A stretch of DNA of 64,000 bases from Bordetella petrii. Its GTDB lineage: Bacteria; Pseudomonadota; Gammaproteobacteria; Burkholderiales; Burkholderiaceae_B. This document shows positions 7,476-16,500 of the stretch, one piece after another. Every line of letters begins with the position of its first letter. Position 1 is the stretch's first letter. The notes under the pieces were generated by a model that was given only the letters and a program-made list of their open reading frames with translations, had not been told where the DNA came from and ran no database searches. Made by a program: the position numbers and the translations under genes. The stretch lies in assembly GCF_000067205.1 (NCBI RefSeq), contig NC_010170.1:1488001-1552000 (forward strand). The letters run 5' to 3'.

Positions 7476-8351
7476 ATGCAGGTTGTATCCATCATCTCGA
7501 CCAAGGGCGGCGTCGGCAAAACGACCACCGCAGCCAACCTCGGCGGTCTTGCCGCCGACGCGGGCTTGCGCGTACTGCTGCTCGACCTCGACGTGCAGCC
7601 CACGTTGTCGTCCTATTACGAACTGGCCCACCGCGCGCCCGGTGGCATCTACGAGCTGCTGGCCTTCAACGAGCGCGATCTCGACCGGCTCGTGTCCCGC
7701 ACGAGCATCGCGGGCCTGGACCTAGTGCTCTCCAACGACCACCGAGGCGAACTGAACACCTTGCTGCTGCATGCGCCGGACGGGCGCCTGCGGTTACGCC
7801 ATCTGTTGCCGGTGCTGGCGCCTCTCTATGACCTGCTGTTGATCGACACCCAGGGCGCGCGCAGCGTCTTGCTGGAGATGGCCGTGCTCGCGTCCGATCT
7901 TGCGCTGTCGCCCGTGACCCCGGAAATCCTCGCGGCCCGCGAGTTGCGGCGCGGCACCATGCAGTTGCTGGAGGACATCGCGCCGTACCGACACCTCGGC
8001 ATCGAACCGCCGCCGCTGCACCTGCTCATCAACCGCGTCCACCCCGTGTCCGCCAACGCGCGGCTGATCCAGCAGGCCCTGCGCGACCTGTTCCAGGAGC
8101 ATGCTGGCATCCGTGTGCTGGCTACTGACGTGCCGGCTATCGAAGCCTATCCGCGCGCTGCGACCCGCGGCCTGCCGGTGCATCGCGTCGAGTACCGACA
8201 GCCACCGGGCAGAGTCGCGCCAGCCGCTCTCGACACCATGCGCGCCCTTGCCAGCGAGTTGTTCCCGCAATGGCAGGATCAATTGGCCTTCGTGTCCGGC
8301 CGCCAGCAGCGTCCTTCTGAGACTGGGAGGCAGCATGGCAAGCGCACATGA
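7476..8351 (+). CDS. parA: ParA/Soj-type partition ATPase
   Basis: 291 aa. Deviant Walker A KGGVGKTT at residues 10-17, the Walker A' region LLLDLDVQPT (about 33-42) and Walker B LLLIDTQG (about 119-126). It probably helps maintain the excised ICE, and in ICEclc ParA together with the small Shi protein has been linked to arrest of division in transfer-competent cells. The ATG has GGAGAG upstream. The 3' end overlaps the next gene by 17 nt, implying coupled translation. Confidence 0.95.
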   Translation: MQVVSIISTKGGVGKTTTAANLGGLAADAGLRVLLLDLDVQPTLSSYYELAHRAPGGIYELLAFNERDLDRLVSRTSIAGLDLVLSNDHRGELNTLLLHAPDGRLRLRHLLPVLAPLYDLLLIDTQGARSVLLEMAVLASDLALSPVTPEILAARELRRGTMQLLEDIAPYRHLGIEPPPLHLLINRVHPVSANARLIQQALRDLFQEHAGIRVLATDVPAIEAYPRAATRGLPVHRVEYRQPPGRVAPAALDTMRALASELFPQWQDQLAFVSGRQQRPSETGRQHGKRT

Positions 8352-8592
8352 ACTGGCCCGCGGCCACAAGCGGCTACGCGTCCTGATCGAATTTGCGATC
8401 AGCGAAGGCTGGCACGTCAAACGCACACCGGGTGGACACCTCAAGTTCACCAAGGTCGGCTGCGCCGCGATCTACACCAGCTCGACCGCGAGCGACCACC
8501 GGGCGACCCTCAACGCCCGCGCGCAGATCCGCCGTGCCGAGCGCCAGGCCCAAGCCCAGGCCGCGAGCGTAAAGGAATGCGGCCATGGCTGA
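8335..8592 (+). CDS. Small Shi-like protein between parA and parB
   Basis: 85 aa, basic, starting at ATG 8335 behind GGGAGG inside the parA 3' end and ending 8 nt inside parB. The fold suggested by EGWHVKRTPGGHLKFTK resembles HicA/YcfA double-stranded RNA-binding toxins, though the usual HicA catalytic context is not complete. ICEclc has a small gene, shi, in exactly this slot that with parA blocks cell division; this is probably its counterpart. Confidence 0.7.
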   Translation: MASAHELARGHKRLRVLIEFAISEGWHVKRTPGGHLKFTKVGCAAIYTSSTASDHRATLNARAQIRRAERQAQAQAASVKECGHG

Positions 8593-10237
8593 TATGAGGT
8601 CCCAGGACATGGCTGGCAAGCTGCTTGCCGCCGGGTTCGAACGTAGCGGTCCATCCGCCACCGCCTTGAGCGACCCGATTGTCGACACGCCGATGGTCGT
8701 GACGTTGGACCAGTTGCGTCCCTACGATCACGATCCACGCAAGAAGCGCAATTCCGCCTACGAGGAAATCAAGGCTTCCATCCGTGAACGCGGCCTGGAT
8801 GCGGCGCCGGCCATCACGCGCCGTCCAGGCGAAGATCACTACATCATCCGCAACGGCGGCAACACGCGGCTGGCGATCCTGCGTGAACTCTGGTCGGAGA
8901 CCAAGGACGAGCGATTCTTCCGCATATCGTGCTTGTTCCGCCCCTGGCCCGCACGTGGCGAGATCGTCGCATTGACCGGGCACCTTGCGGAGAACGAGCT
9001 ACGCGGCGGCCTGACGTTCATCGAGCGAGCCCTCGGCGTCGAGAAAGCGCGTGAGTTCTACGAAGAGGAAAGCGGCACCACGCTGAGCCAGTCCGAACTG
9101 GCTCGCCGCCTGGCCGCCGATGGCTACCCGGTACAGCAGTCGCACATCAGCCGCATGGTCGATGCGGTCCGCTATCTGCTGCCCGCGATCCCGACCGTGC
9201 TCTATGGCGGATTGGGCCGCCACCAGGTCGAGCGGCTATCGGTCATGCGCAAGGCCTGTGAGCGCACCTGGGAGCAGTACGCCAAAGGCCGCTCTCTTCC
9301 TCTGGATTTCGACGGCTTCTTTCAGGAAGTGCTGTCGCAATTCGACACGCAGGCTGACGAGTTTTCGCCGCAGCGAGTGCAAGACGAGCTGATCGGCCAG
9401 ATGTCCGAATTGCTGGGCATCGACTACGACGTCCTGGCGCTGGACCTGACCGAATCGGAGAGCCGTCACCGTGCGTTGGTCAGCGACCCGACGCCGCCAT
9501 CGGCGCCGCCCGCATTGCCTGAGCCTGGGGCCATCGCGCGATCGCCGGTTGAATCAGCACCATCCACTATCACGCCTGCACCACGTCCAGGCCATGCAGC
9601 GGCCGCGCCTACGCGGCGCGAGGACGACACGGCCCCGAGGGAGGCCTCCGCGGCCAGCCCTACGGCAGGGGTCGGCGATTTGCTTCAGGAGCACATCATC
9701 TCCCCGGCACCAACGACGGAGCGGCTCCAGTCCATCCAGCGCATGGTCGCCGATCAGTTAGGCGACGCGCTACCGCCCGATTTCTCAGCCAACGTATTGC
9801 AGTCGATTCCAGTGCAGGCCGGTGGCCTCTATCCCATCTCGGACATCTGGTATATCGACCCTGGACTGGATACGCCCGATCGGCTACGCATCCACATCGC
9901 GCAGTTCGCGCGCGAGATCGCAGGCGAGGCCGAGCTGGACGAGTACGTCGCGGATCGTCCCGATGGCATCGGGTTCGCGTGCCGCGCCCAGGCACGGCCT
10001 TCGTCGCCCCTGGGACGCGCCGTGCTCGCGCTGCTGGTTTCTCTGGCCGGTCAGACGCCGGCCGACGTCGGCTTGGACAGCGGGCAAATCGTCACCGACC
10101 TGCCGGCACTGCTGCACGGCCAGGACGATGCGGCCTTGCGATTGAGCGACACCGCGCTGGTCAAGCTGTTCCGACTGCTGCGGTTGGCCCGACGCCTCCT
10201 GGACCTGGAAGCCGGCGCTGTCGGTTCTGGGACCTGA
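8585..10237 (+). CDS. parB: ParB-family protein, PFGI-1 class (BisD-like)
   Basis: 550 aa, the usual length for ICE ParB proteins of TIGR03764. The ParB N domain (residues about 37-130) includes QLRPYDHDPRKKRN and IRNGGNTRLAILREL. A HTH region follows (about 165-200, SQSELARRLAADGYPVQQSH). The middle (300-370) is a low-complexity Pro/Ala linker and the C-terminal third is conserved only in this class. In ICEclc the protein in this position, BisD, acts with BisC as a transcription activator in a feedback loop. Translation is coupled to the upstream small gene. Confidence 0.9.
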   Translation: MADMRSQDMAGKLLAAGFERSGPSATALSDPIVDTPMVVTLDQLRPYDHDPRKKRNSAYEEIKASIRERGLDAAPAITRRPGEDHYIIRNGGNTRLAILRELWSETKDERFFRISCLFRPWPARGEIVALTGHLAENELRGGLTFIERALGVEKAREFYEEESGTTLSQSELARRLAADGYPVQQSHISRMVDAVRYLLPAIPTVLYGGLGRHQVERLSVMRKACERTWEQYAKGRSLPLDFDGFFQEVLSQFDTQADEFSPQRVQDELIGQMSELLGIDYDVLALDLTESESRHRALVSDPTPPSAPPALPEPGAIARSPVESAPSTITPAPRPGHAAAAPTRREDDTAPREASAASPTAGVGDLLQEHIISPAPTTERLQSIQRMVADQLGDALPPDFSANVLQSIPVQAGGLYPISDIWYIDPGLDTPDRLRIHIAQFAREIAGEAELDEYVADRPDGIGFACRAQARPSSPLGRAVLALLVSLAGQTPADVGLDSGQIVTDLPALLHGQDDAALRLSDTALVKLFRLLRLARRLLDLEAGAVGSGT

Positions 10238-10252
10238 ACGAGGGTTGCCAGC

Positions 10253-10813
10253 ATGTCCGCACCGAACCCACTCAATCAGGCCGTCCTCGCCCAGGCGCTC
10301 TACGACCTGCGCAACGGCCAATTGCGTCGATGCAAGGCGATGGGGTTCGGGGAGGAAGAGTTGGATGCGCTCAAGCATCCAGCGCTCATCAGCGTATTGG
10401 CCAATGCCAACGTCTCCTGGTGCTCTGTCTCCGTGAACCGCGAAGTGCTCCGACGCTTGCTCAAGCAGGCGCAGGACGTGGAGAAGGAGATCGCCACCGT
10501 CGATCGCATGCTGCGCCTGGGCGCCAGTACGGAAATGGTGAGTCGCTTCTACGGGCTTACGCATCAGGAAGTCGCGCTACGACGCGAAGTTCTCGGTCTG
10601 CCCAAACGCAAGGGGCGCCATCCGGTTCTGGACGAGGAGCAGGACACGGAACTGTGGCGGCGCTGGAAGGCCGTGACCAGCAGCAGGAATGTCGATCTGG
10701 AGGACGAAACCTCGGTCCTTGATGCGGCAATGGACCTCGCCGAAGGCATGGAACTGCCGCTGTCGGTGGTCTGGGCTGCGATCAAAGGCTGGATCGATCA
10801 AGGATTGGGTTGA
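10253..10813 (+). CDS. DUF2857 protein (BisC-like)
   Basis: 186 aa with the DUF2857 pattern: an N-terminal helical region with LNQAVLAQALYDLRNGQLRR, a central MLRLGASTEMVSRFYGLT helix-turn-helix-like part reminiscent of FlhC, and a C-terminal LPLSVVWAAIKGWIDQGLG. It lies 15 nt after parB. By position it is the partner of the ParB-like protein in the BisDC activator described for ICEclc. That role is inferred here. Confidence 0.8.
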   Translation: MSAPNPLNQAVLAQALYDLRNGQLRRCKAMGFGEEELDALKHPALISVLANANVSWCSVSVNREVLRRLLKQAQDVEKEIATVDRMLRLGASTEMVSRFYGLTHQEVALRREVLGLPKRKGRHPVLDEEQDTELWRRWKAVTSSRNVDLEDETSVLDAAMDLAEGMELPLSVVWAAIKGWIDQGLG

Positions 10814-10816
10814 GTT

Positions 10817-12061
10817 ATGGCCGTGGATGACTCAGCACCACGAGCATCACGCCATGGCCCCGTCGCCCTCGCTGATCTGTTCAACAGCGCGCTGAAAGAC
10901 CTTGCGCCCAAACCCCGGGCGCCCGCATCCGCACCTGCATCTGCACCGTCGCCTGGGTCAACATCTGGTGACGGTTTCCTTTTCAGCGGCAATCGTCACG
11001 AGAGCGTGCCGCGGCGGCTCTTTCTCGACCGACGCCTGACACCGCTGGAGCGCAATGCGTGGCAAGTGTTTCGGATGATGCTCAACGAGGATGGCGTCAC
11101 TGCGTTTCCGACATATGAGCAACTTCGGCCATGGCTCGCGTCAACACCCTGCGCTGGACAAGCCTCCCACGAGACCGTCGCACGCGCGCTGACGCTGTTG
11201 CGCCTGACACGCTGGTTGAGTCTCGTGCGGCGCAGACGCGACCCCAAGACCGGCCGTATTCTCGGCAACCTCTATGTTCTGCACGACGAGCCCTTGACTC
11301 CATTCGAGGCGATGCAGCTCGACGCAGACTACTTGCAGCTCGTCAGCCAGGCTCTGGGCCACTCGGCCAAGGCCGTTCAGGTCGTGGGTCTGCACACCCT
11401 CAAGGAGATCGCCGAAGACCCGTTGCTGTCCGGCCGCACGCTGCCCTCGCGGCTGCAGGTCCTTGCCGAACGCCTCGCCAGCCAGGGCATCGGGACGCAA
11501 GAGAGTTATCCACAGGAGGACATGGTTCACGATTCCGAAGAAGGGGCTCCAAGCCTTCTTCGGAATCCCGAGCACCCGTCTTCGGAATCCGAAGCAGGGC
11601 CGAAACCCGCGTCAGACGGCTCTCTTCGGAATCCGAAGCAGGACCGTACTGTACGTAGTAGTCGTATTAATGAAGTACGTACTACCGCGCGCGAGCGTGG
11701 GCAGGTGCGCGCGATGCAAGGTGTCCGCTTGCCTGATCGCTTCCTTGGTTTGAAAGAAGAGCAGCAGGCCGGGGCGATGGTGGCATTGCAGCAGGTCGAT
11801 GTCCCGCTGCGTCAGGCCGTGCTGGACGAATGGGCCGATCGTTGTCGCGGCAACACCATCCGCAACCCGGCCGGCTACCTGTTCGGCATCATCCAGCGCG
11901 CCATCCGTGGCGAGTTCAACGCGTGGGCCAAGCAGGCTGGCGCGACAGCACCCCCCACCGCCGCGCGAGATGCGCCGTCTGAGGCACCACGCAATGTGGT
12001 TCCACCCGAGGTGGCCAAACAGCACATCGAACGGCTGCGTGACCTTCTGCGCAAGAGCTGA
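10817..12061 (+). CDS. STY4528-family ICE replication protein
   Basis: 414 aa. The family domain covers about residues 55-210 (ESVPRRLFLDRRLTPLERNA, ATF-like core, then TRWLSLVRRRRDPKTGRILG, a winged-helix-like region). A variable linker (240-290) follows, then a conserved C-terminal helical part (about 300-375, PAGYLFGIIQRAIRGEFNAW). It starts 3 nt after the DUF2857 stop. Such proteins are found in pathogenicity-island type ICEs and are thought to start ICE replication. The linker is encoded by DNA with a DnaA box and palindromic repeats. Confidence 0.85.
   Translation: MAVDDSAPRASRHGPVALADLFNSALKDLAPKPRAPASAPASAPSPGSTSGDGFLFSGNRHESVPRRLFLDRRLTPLERNAWQVFRMMLNEDGVTAFPTYEQLRPWLASTPCAGQASHETVARALTLLRLTRWLSLVRRRRDPKTGRILGNLYVLHDEPLTPFEAMQLDADYLQLVSQALGHSAKAVQVVGLHTLKEIAEDPLLSGRTLPSRLQVLAERLASQGIGTQESYPQEDMVHDSEEGAPSLLRNPEHPSSESEAGPKPASDGSLRNPKQDRTVRSSRINEVRTTARERGQVRAMQGVRLPDRFLGLKEEQQAGAMVALQQVDVPLRQAVLDEWADRCRGNTIRNPAGYLFGIIQRAIRGEFNAWAKQAGATAPPTAARDAPSEAPRNVVPPEVAKQHIERLRDLLRKS
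11506..11638. repeat. DnaA box plus palindromic iterons inside the replication gene (origin candidate)
   Basis: A perfect DnaA box TTATCCACA (11506-11514) is followed by a 13-bp perfect stem, GATTCCGAAGAAG (11531-11543) with CTTCTTCGGAATC (11555-11567). Two 15-nt palindromes CTTCGGAATCCGAAG follow (11580-11594, 11624-11638). An AT-richer stretch comes next (11640-11690). Confidence 0.55.
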
Positions 12062-12112
12062 TCGTTACGAGCGGCATGGTCATGAAGCAGACATCCGTGG
12101 CCGTCAGTAGAG

Positions 12113-12129
12113 CTATCCCCAGGGGATAG
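12113..12129. repeat. CTATCCCC palindrome, copy 1
   Basis: CTATCCCC-A-GGGGATAG with perfect 8-bp arms, 52 nt after the STY4528 stop. The flanking bases AG/AT break the longer arms seen in copies 2 and 3. Confidence 0.7.
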
Positions 12130-12251
12130 ATGTAATGCAAGGCGTAACGCCGACAGGTACGGCCCGGTACTTTCGTCCACCGCACTGCGATGGCGCCGGT
12201 TTCAGGAGCGACGCTGACATTCGCGCGAACAGTGCTCCATGGCGTTTGATG

Positions 12252-12274
12252 GAGCTATCCCCTGGGGATAGCTC
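12252..12274. repeat. CTATCCCC palindrome, copy 2
   Basis: GAGCTATCCCC and its complement around a central T, 11-bp perfect arms. It lies about 120 nt upstream of the PFL_4669 start, where a promoter is expected. Confidence 0.75.
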
Positions 12275-12391
12275 GTGCCTCGGGCTGGCACTGCCATGAC
12301 AACCGGGGACTGATTCATTTCGGTTTGTTGACTGACTGCCTTCCGTTGCGTGTCGATCCTGACGGCTCCTTTTCCACAGCGGGCGGTCACC

Positions 12392-13171
12392 ATGGCAACC
12401 AACGAACCTTTACAACTCAATCTCGGCTCCTTGCGCAGCGCGATGTCGCTGACGCTTCACACCCACCACGCCTCGCGCATCTGGCATGGGCGTGCCGCCG
12501 CTGAGGGGCGGCCGGGCATTGTCGGGCTCAACGGCTACATCGCCGTGATGAACAAGATGAAGCGCGGATCGGAGCAAGACGACCCGTACAGCGACTGGTG
12601 GATGTTGCGCATCGAGGAAAAGCTCGACCAGACCAAATCCACGCTGCAATCGCTGCGCGAGCAAGTTGACCAGGCGCTGGCCGGCGTACCCGCAGCATTG
12701 AGCCTGGGCGAAAACCTCAACGTGCAGCCGGTGAAGCTCCCCTTATTTGTGAACGCGCAGCTCGGCTTCGCGGCGGTCTATCTCCTGGCCGACTACGACG
12801 ACATCGCCCGCAAGTTGATCCTCGCCCATCACACCGCGCTGATCGATCGCTCGACATTGGAGCGATGGCTCAACGAAGGCGCCCACGCGCTGCGCAGCCT
12901 GTTCAGTCTGGCGCAGCAGTACCGCTACTCGGGCTGCACCCGGGACGACTTCGCGGCCAAAAATGCCGCAGCACGGGCGGCGCTGGAGAAGTTCGGCGAA
13001 CTGCCCCAGGAGGTGCTCGAAGGCACACGCCGTTCGAAGTTTGCGCCGCCCATCGCGCGCCGTGGCCTGCAACAGCGCAGCGATGGTTCTGCCGCAGCGC
13101 CTCCGTCCGGCGATGAAGCCATCACCGCCGAGCCATCCGAAACCGCAGCCGGTGAGGACGAACCGGCATGA
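12392..13171 (+). CDS. PFL_4669-family ICE protein (TIGR03761)
   Basis: 259 aa from ATG 12392 (an in-frame GTG 42 nt upstream is less likely). Recognisable stretches are LNLGSLRSAMSLTLHTHHAS at the N-terminus, IWHGRAAAEGRPGIVGLNGY and DDPYSDWWMLRIEEKL. A low-complexity acidic tail ends the protein. The function is unknown; it always sits with ssb and topB in these elements, so a part in DNA processing is likely. It overlaps the next gene by 4 nt. Confidence 0.85.
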   Translation: MATNEPLQLNLGSLRSAMSLTLHTHHASRIWHGRAAAEGRPGIVGLNGYIAVMNKMKRGSEQDDPYSDWWMLRIEEKLDQTKSTLQSLREQVDQALAGVPAALSLGENLNVQPVKLPLFVNAQLGFAAVYLLADYDDIARKLILAHHTALIDRSTLERWLNEGAHALRSLFSLAQQYRYSGCTRDDFAAKNAAARAALEKFGELPQEVLEGTRRSKFAPPIARRGLQQRSDGSAAAPPSGDEAITAEPSETAAGEDEPA

Positions 13172-13695
13172 GCGATCTGAACCAACCGATCCGCTACTTC
13201 CGGGGCCTGCAACAGGAAGCCTTCATGCGGCTGGAACACGCGGCCTCTCTAAAAGGCCTTTTAAAGCCTTTTAAAGGTAAAGGGGACTTCGAGGCCTGGG
13301 CCAGCCAGTGCTTCGCCATGCGCGACGAACTGATTGGCTTGGCGCAGCGACAGGTGCTGCAACAGGCAGTCGGGCATCCCTTCCACCTGCTACCCATCGA
13401 GCTGGCCCAGCAGACAACTGGCGCGGGAACGACGTTCCTTCGCTGGCGCAAGCACGACCGCTCGGCCATGGGCGTAGCCCTGTGGCAGGAGCTGATGGCG
13501 AGCACCAGCACGCCGGCCAACCTGCTGGCCGACCTGCACGCGATCGAGCTGCAGCGCATCACGTTGAACATGCAGATCAGCCTGCTGCACACCTTGGGCA
13601 GGCAGGCGCAGGAATGCGCCAGCAAAGCGGCCGAGGCAGACAACGCCTACCTGCGCCGGCTCACGTCCACCCCACCCGCAATGCGCGATCGGTGA
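13168..13695 (+). CDS. DUF3158-family protein
   Basis: 175 aa, starting ATG within the stop of the previous gene. Helical and conserved across this ICE class (FRGLQQEAFMRLEHAASLKG, FLRWRKHDRSAMGVALWQEL, LLHTLGRQAQECASKAAEAD). No catalytic motif is visible. The context between PFL_4669 and ssb suggests an accessory factor of ICE DNA metabolism. Confidence 0.8.
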   Translation: MSDLNQPIRYFRGLQQEAFMRLEHAASLKGLLKPFKGKGDFEAWASQCFAMRDELIGLAQRQVLQQAVGHPFHLLPIELAQQTTGAGTTFLRWRKHDRSAMGVALWQELMASTSTPANLLADLHAIELQRITLNMQISLLHTLGRQAQECASKAAEADNAYLRRLTSTPPAMRDR

Positions 13696-13768
13696 TTGCG
13701 CCAGCCATCCCAGCACGCGCCCGGCGCCGACGAGGCACGGGTATTTCAACCACCACGGAGATCACACC

Positions 13769-14209
13769 ATGAGCACGCATTTTTCTGGCGAAGGCAACAT
13801 CGGCTCGCCACCGGAGTACCGCGAATTCCCCAATGGCAACGACGAGCCCACCCGCCTGCTGCGCCTGAACGTCTATTTCGACAACCCCGTTCCCAAGAAG
13901 GATGGCACCTTTGAGGACCGTGGCGGCTTCTGGGCGCCGGTGGAAATCTGGCACCGCGACGCCGAGCACTGGCAGCGCCTCTACCAGAAGGGTATGCGGG
14001 TGCTGGTGATCGGCCGCATGGAGCGCGAGCCTTGGACGGACAACGAAGATCAGCCACGCGAGACCTGGCAAGTCAACGCGCGCAGCGTCGGCATTCTGCC
14101 GTACCGCATCGAGTCTGTGGTCCTCAGCCCGAAGCCACAGGAGGCAGAACCGAAGCCGCAGGCCGACCAGGAATCGACCGCGCCGAAAGAGACGAAGCGC
14201 AGGAAGTGA
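13769..14209 (+). CDS. ssb: ICE single-stranded DNA-binding protein
   Basis: 146 aa. The OB fold is divergent, with LLRLNVYFDNPVPKKDGTFE, WAPVEIWHRDAEHW and MRVLVIGRMEREPW, then an acidic/proline tail that ends in KRRK rather than the DDDIPF tip of chromosomal SSB. It coats the single strand made during transfer or rolling-circle replication. GGAGAT lies before the ATG. Confidence 0.85.
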   Translation: MSTHFSGEGNIGSPPEYREFPNGNDEPTRLLRLNVYFDNPVPKKDGTFEDRGGFWAPVEIWHRDAEHWQRLYQKGMRVLVIGRMEREPWTDNEDQPRETWQVNARSVGILPYRIESVVLSPKPQEAEPKPQADQESTAPKETKRRK

Positions 14210-14260
14210 CCCGGCACGGAGGGCGGCTGCCGCGGTGCTTAGCCGCCCTCCATGTGCCGC

Positions 14261-14283
14261 GAGCTATCCCCAGGGGATAGCTC
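14261..14283. repeat. CTATCCCC palindrome, copy 3
   Basis: GAGCTATCCCC and its complement around a central A, in the 278-nt gap between ssb and topB. It is identical to copy 2 except for the centre base. Confidence 0.75.
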
Positions 14284-14487
14284 CATCAACGTCCACTGAC
14301 TTCCACGCGTACCCGCGAATCGCCGCTCCCGACCCGCATACCTCCGGCCACTCGCCATCCCCGCACAAGCCCTTCCATCCGTGAAAGCGGTCGCCGCCGC
14401 GTGCCGCTTGTTTGCTGCTGCTCCTGGTGGTGCTCGGCATGCTCGATCCCAGCAACTCCATGAACCACGGGAATCGGATGGACGGAT

Positions 14488-16500
14488 ATGCGGCTGTTCT
14501 TGTGCGAGAAGCCCTCCCAGGGCAAAGACATTGGCCGGATTCTCGGCGCCACGCAGCGCGGTGAAGGCTGTCTCAACGGTTCCGGCGTCACTGTCACCTG
14601 GTGCATCGGCCATCTCGTAGAAGCCGCTGCGCCCGAAGCCTACGACGAGCAGTTGAAGCGCTGGTCCATTGAGCAGTTGCCCATCATTCCCCAGAATTGG
14701 CGGGTCGAGGTCAAACCGAAGACCGCCACGCAATTCAAGGTCGTCAAGGCGCTTCTGGCGAAGGCGACCCAGCTTGTCATCGCCACCGATGCCGACCGCG
14801 AAGGCGAGTTGATCGCTCGCGAGATCATCGAACTGTGCGGCTACCGCGGCCCCATCGAGCGGCTATGGTTGTCGGCACTCAACGATGCGTCCATCCGCGC
14901 CGCACTGGGCAAGCTCAGGCCATCGGCCGAGACGCTGCCGATGTACTACTCGGCGCTGGCACGATCGCGGGCCGACTGGCTCGTGGGAATGAACCTCAGC
15001 CGCCTGTTCACCGTGCTCGGTCGACAAGCGGGCTACGACGGCGTGCTGTCGGTCGGCCGCGTGCAGACACCGACGCTCAAGCTCGTGGTGGACCGCGACC
15101 GCGAAATTGCGGCCTTCGTGTCCGTACCGTACTGGGCCATCGACGTGTCCCTGTCCGCAAGCGGCCAGTCTTTCACCGCGCAATGGGTTCCGCCCGATGC
15201 CTACACCGACGACACGGGCCGCTGCCTGCAGCAGCCGGTCGCACAGCGGGCCGCGCAGCAGATTCGCGGCGCGGGCAGCGCGCAGGTGGTGTCGGTCGAG
15301 ACCGAGCGCGTGCGCGAAGGCCCGCCGCTGCTGTTCGACCTGGGCACCTTGCAGGAGGTTTGTTCCAAGCAACTTGGGCTGGACGTGCAGGAAACCCTGG
15401 AGATCGCCCAGGCCCTGTACGAGACGCACAAAGCCACGACGTACCCGCGCTCGGATTCCGGCTATCTGCCCGAAAGCATGTTCGCCGAGGTGTCCACGGT
15501 TCTCGACAGTCTGCTCAGGACCGATCCCTCGCTGCGCCCGATCATGGACCAGCTCGACCGCTCCCAGCGCTCGCGTGCATGGAATGACGGCAAGGTCACG
15601 GCGCACCACGGCATCATTCCGACGCTCGAACCAGCGAACCTCTCGGCCATGAGCGAGAAGGAGTTGGCGGTGTACCGGCTGATCCGGGCGCATTACCTCG
15701 CGCAGTTCCTCCCTCACCACGAGTTCGATCGCACCGTGGCGAACCTAGCCTGCGGCCAGCAGAAACTGGCGGCCACGGGCAAGCAGGTCGTGGTGAAGGG
15801 CTGGCCCCTGGTACTGACCGAGCCTCAGCCCGACGAGGACGGCGACGCTGCGGCGCGCAGCCAGGTGCTTCCCGCGCTGCGCGAGGGCTTGGCATGTCTG
15901 GTGGCCGACGTCGATCTGAAGGCGCTCAAGACGCTGCCACCCAGGCCGTACACGCAGGGCGAACTTGTCAAATCCATGAAGGGAGTCGCCAAGCTGGTGA
16001 CGGACCCGCGCCTGAAGCAGAAGTTCAGGGACACGGTCGGCATCGGCACCGAAGCGACGCGAGCCAACATCATCAGCGGCCTGATCGCACGCGGCTATAT
16101 CGTGAAGAAGGGGCGCGCCATCCGCGCATCCGATGCTGCTTTCACACTGATCGACGCCGTGCCCGCGGCGATCGCCGACCCTGGCACTACCGCTGTCTGG
16201 GAACAGGCGCTCGACATGATCGAAGCTGGACAGCTTACGCTGGACGTATTCATCGGAAAGCAGGCTGCATGGATTTCGCAGTTGATCGCGCAGTACAGCA
16301 TCGCGTCCCTGTCCATCAAGGTTCCCCAAGGGCCGGCATGCCCGCAGTGCGGCGCACCCACGCGTCAGCGCAGCGGCAAGAGCGGCCCGTTTTGGTCGTG
16401 CAGTCGTTACCCCGACTGCAAAGGCACGCTGCCGGTCGAATCCGGCACGTCCAAGCGCGGTGCCTCGCGCCCGCACCGCAGCGGCCGCCAAGGTTCCTGA
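14488..16500 (+). CDS. topB: DNA topoisomerase III (type IA)
   Basis: 670 aa. N-terminal Toprim with LFLCEKPSQGKDIGRIL and the metal-binding VIATDADREGELIARE (about 92-107). The active-site tyrosine lies in KATTYPRSDSGYLPES (about 314-329). A C-terminal four-Cys zinc ribbon (CPQCG...CSRYPDC, about 615-645) probably binds single-stranded DNA. It relaxes or decatenates ICE intermediates. ICE-borne TopB is standard in this class. Confidence 0.95.
   Translation: MRLFLCEKPSQGKDIGRILGATQRGEGCLNGSGVTVTWCIGHLVEAAAPEAYDEQLKRWSIEQLPIIPQNWRVEVKPKTATQFKVVKALLAKATQLVIATDADREGELIAREIIELCGYRGPIERLWLSALNDASIRAALGKLRPSAETLPMYYSALARSRADWLVGMNLSRLFTVLGRQAGYDGVLSVGRVQTPTLKLVVDRDREIAAFVSVPYWAIDVSLSASGQSFTAQWVPPDAYTDDTGRCLQQPVAQRAAQQIRGAGSAQVVSVETERVREGPPLLFDLGTLQEVCSKQLGLDVQETLEIAQALYETHKATTYPRSDSGYLPESMFAEVSTVLDSLLRTDPSLRPIMDQLDRSQRSRAWNDGKVTAHHGIIPTLEPANLSAMSEKELAVYRLIRAHYLAQFLPHHEFDRTVANLACGQQKLAATGKQVVVKGWPLVLTEPQPDEDGDAAARSQVLPALREGLACLVADVDLKALKTLPPRPYTQGELVKSMKGVAKLVTDPRLKQKFRDTVGIGTEATRANIISGLIARGYIVKKGRAIRASDAAFTLIDAVPAAIADPGTTAVWEQALDMIEAGQLTLDVFIGKQAAWISQLIAQYSIASLSIKVPQGPACPQCGAPTRQRSGKSGPFWSCSRYPDCKGTLPVESGTSKRGASRPHRSGRQGS

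Larger units (their letters stand above)
12062..12391. other. Intergenic control region with two long palindromes
   Basis: 330 bases before the PFL_4669 gene, with no coding sequence I can support. It contains two of three copies of a CTATCCCC palindrome (listed separately). Confidence 0.6.

Noticed and set aside
11531..11640. CRISPR-like repeats in the STY4528 gene
   Set aside because: Only two to four short palindromes with unequal spacing and no unique spacers of constant length; better explained as iterons.
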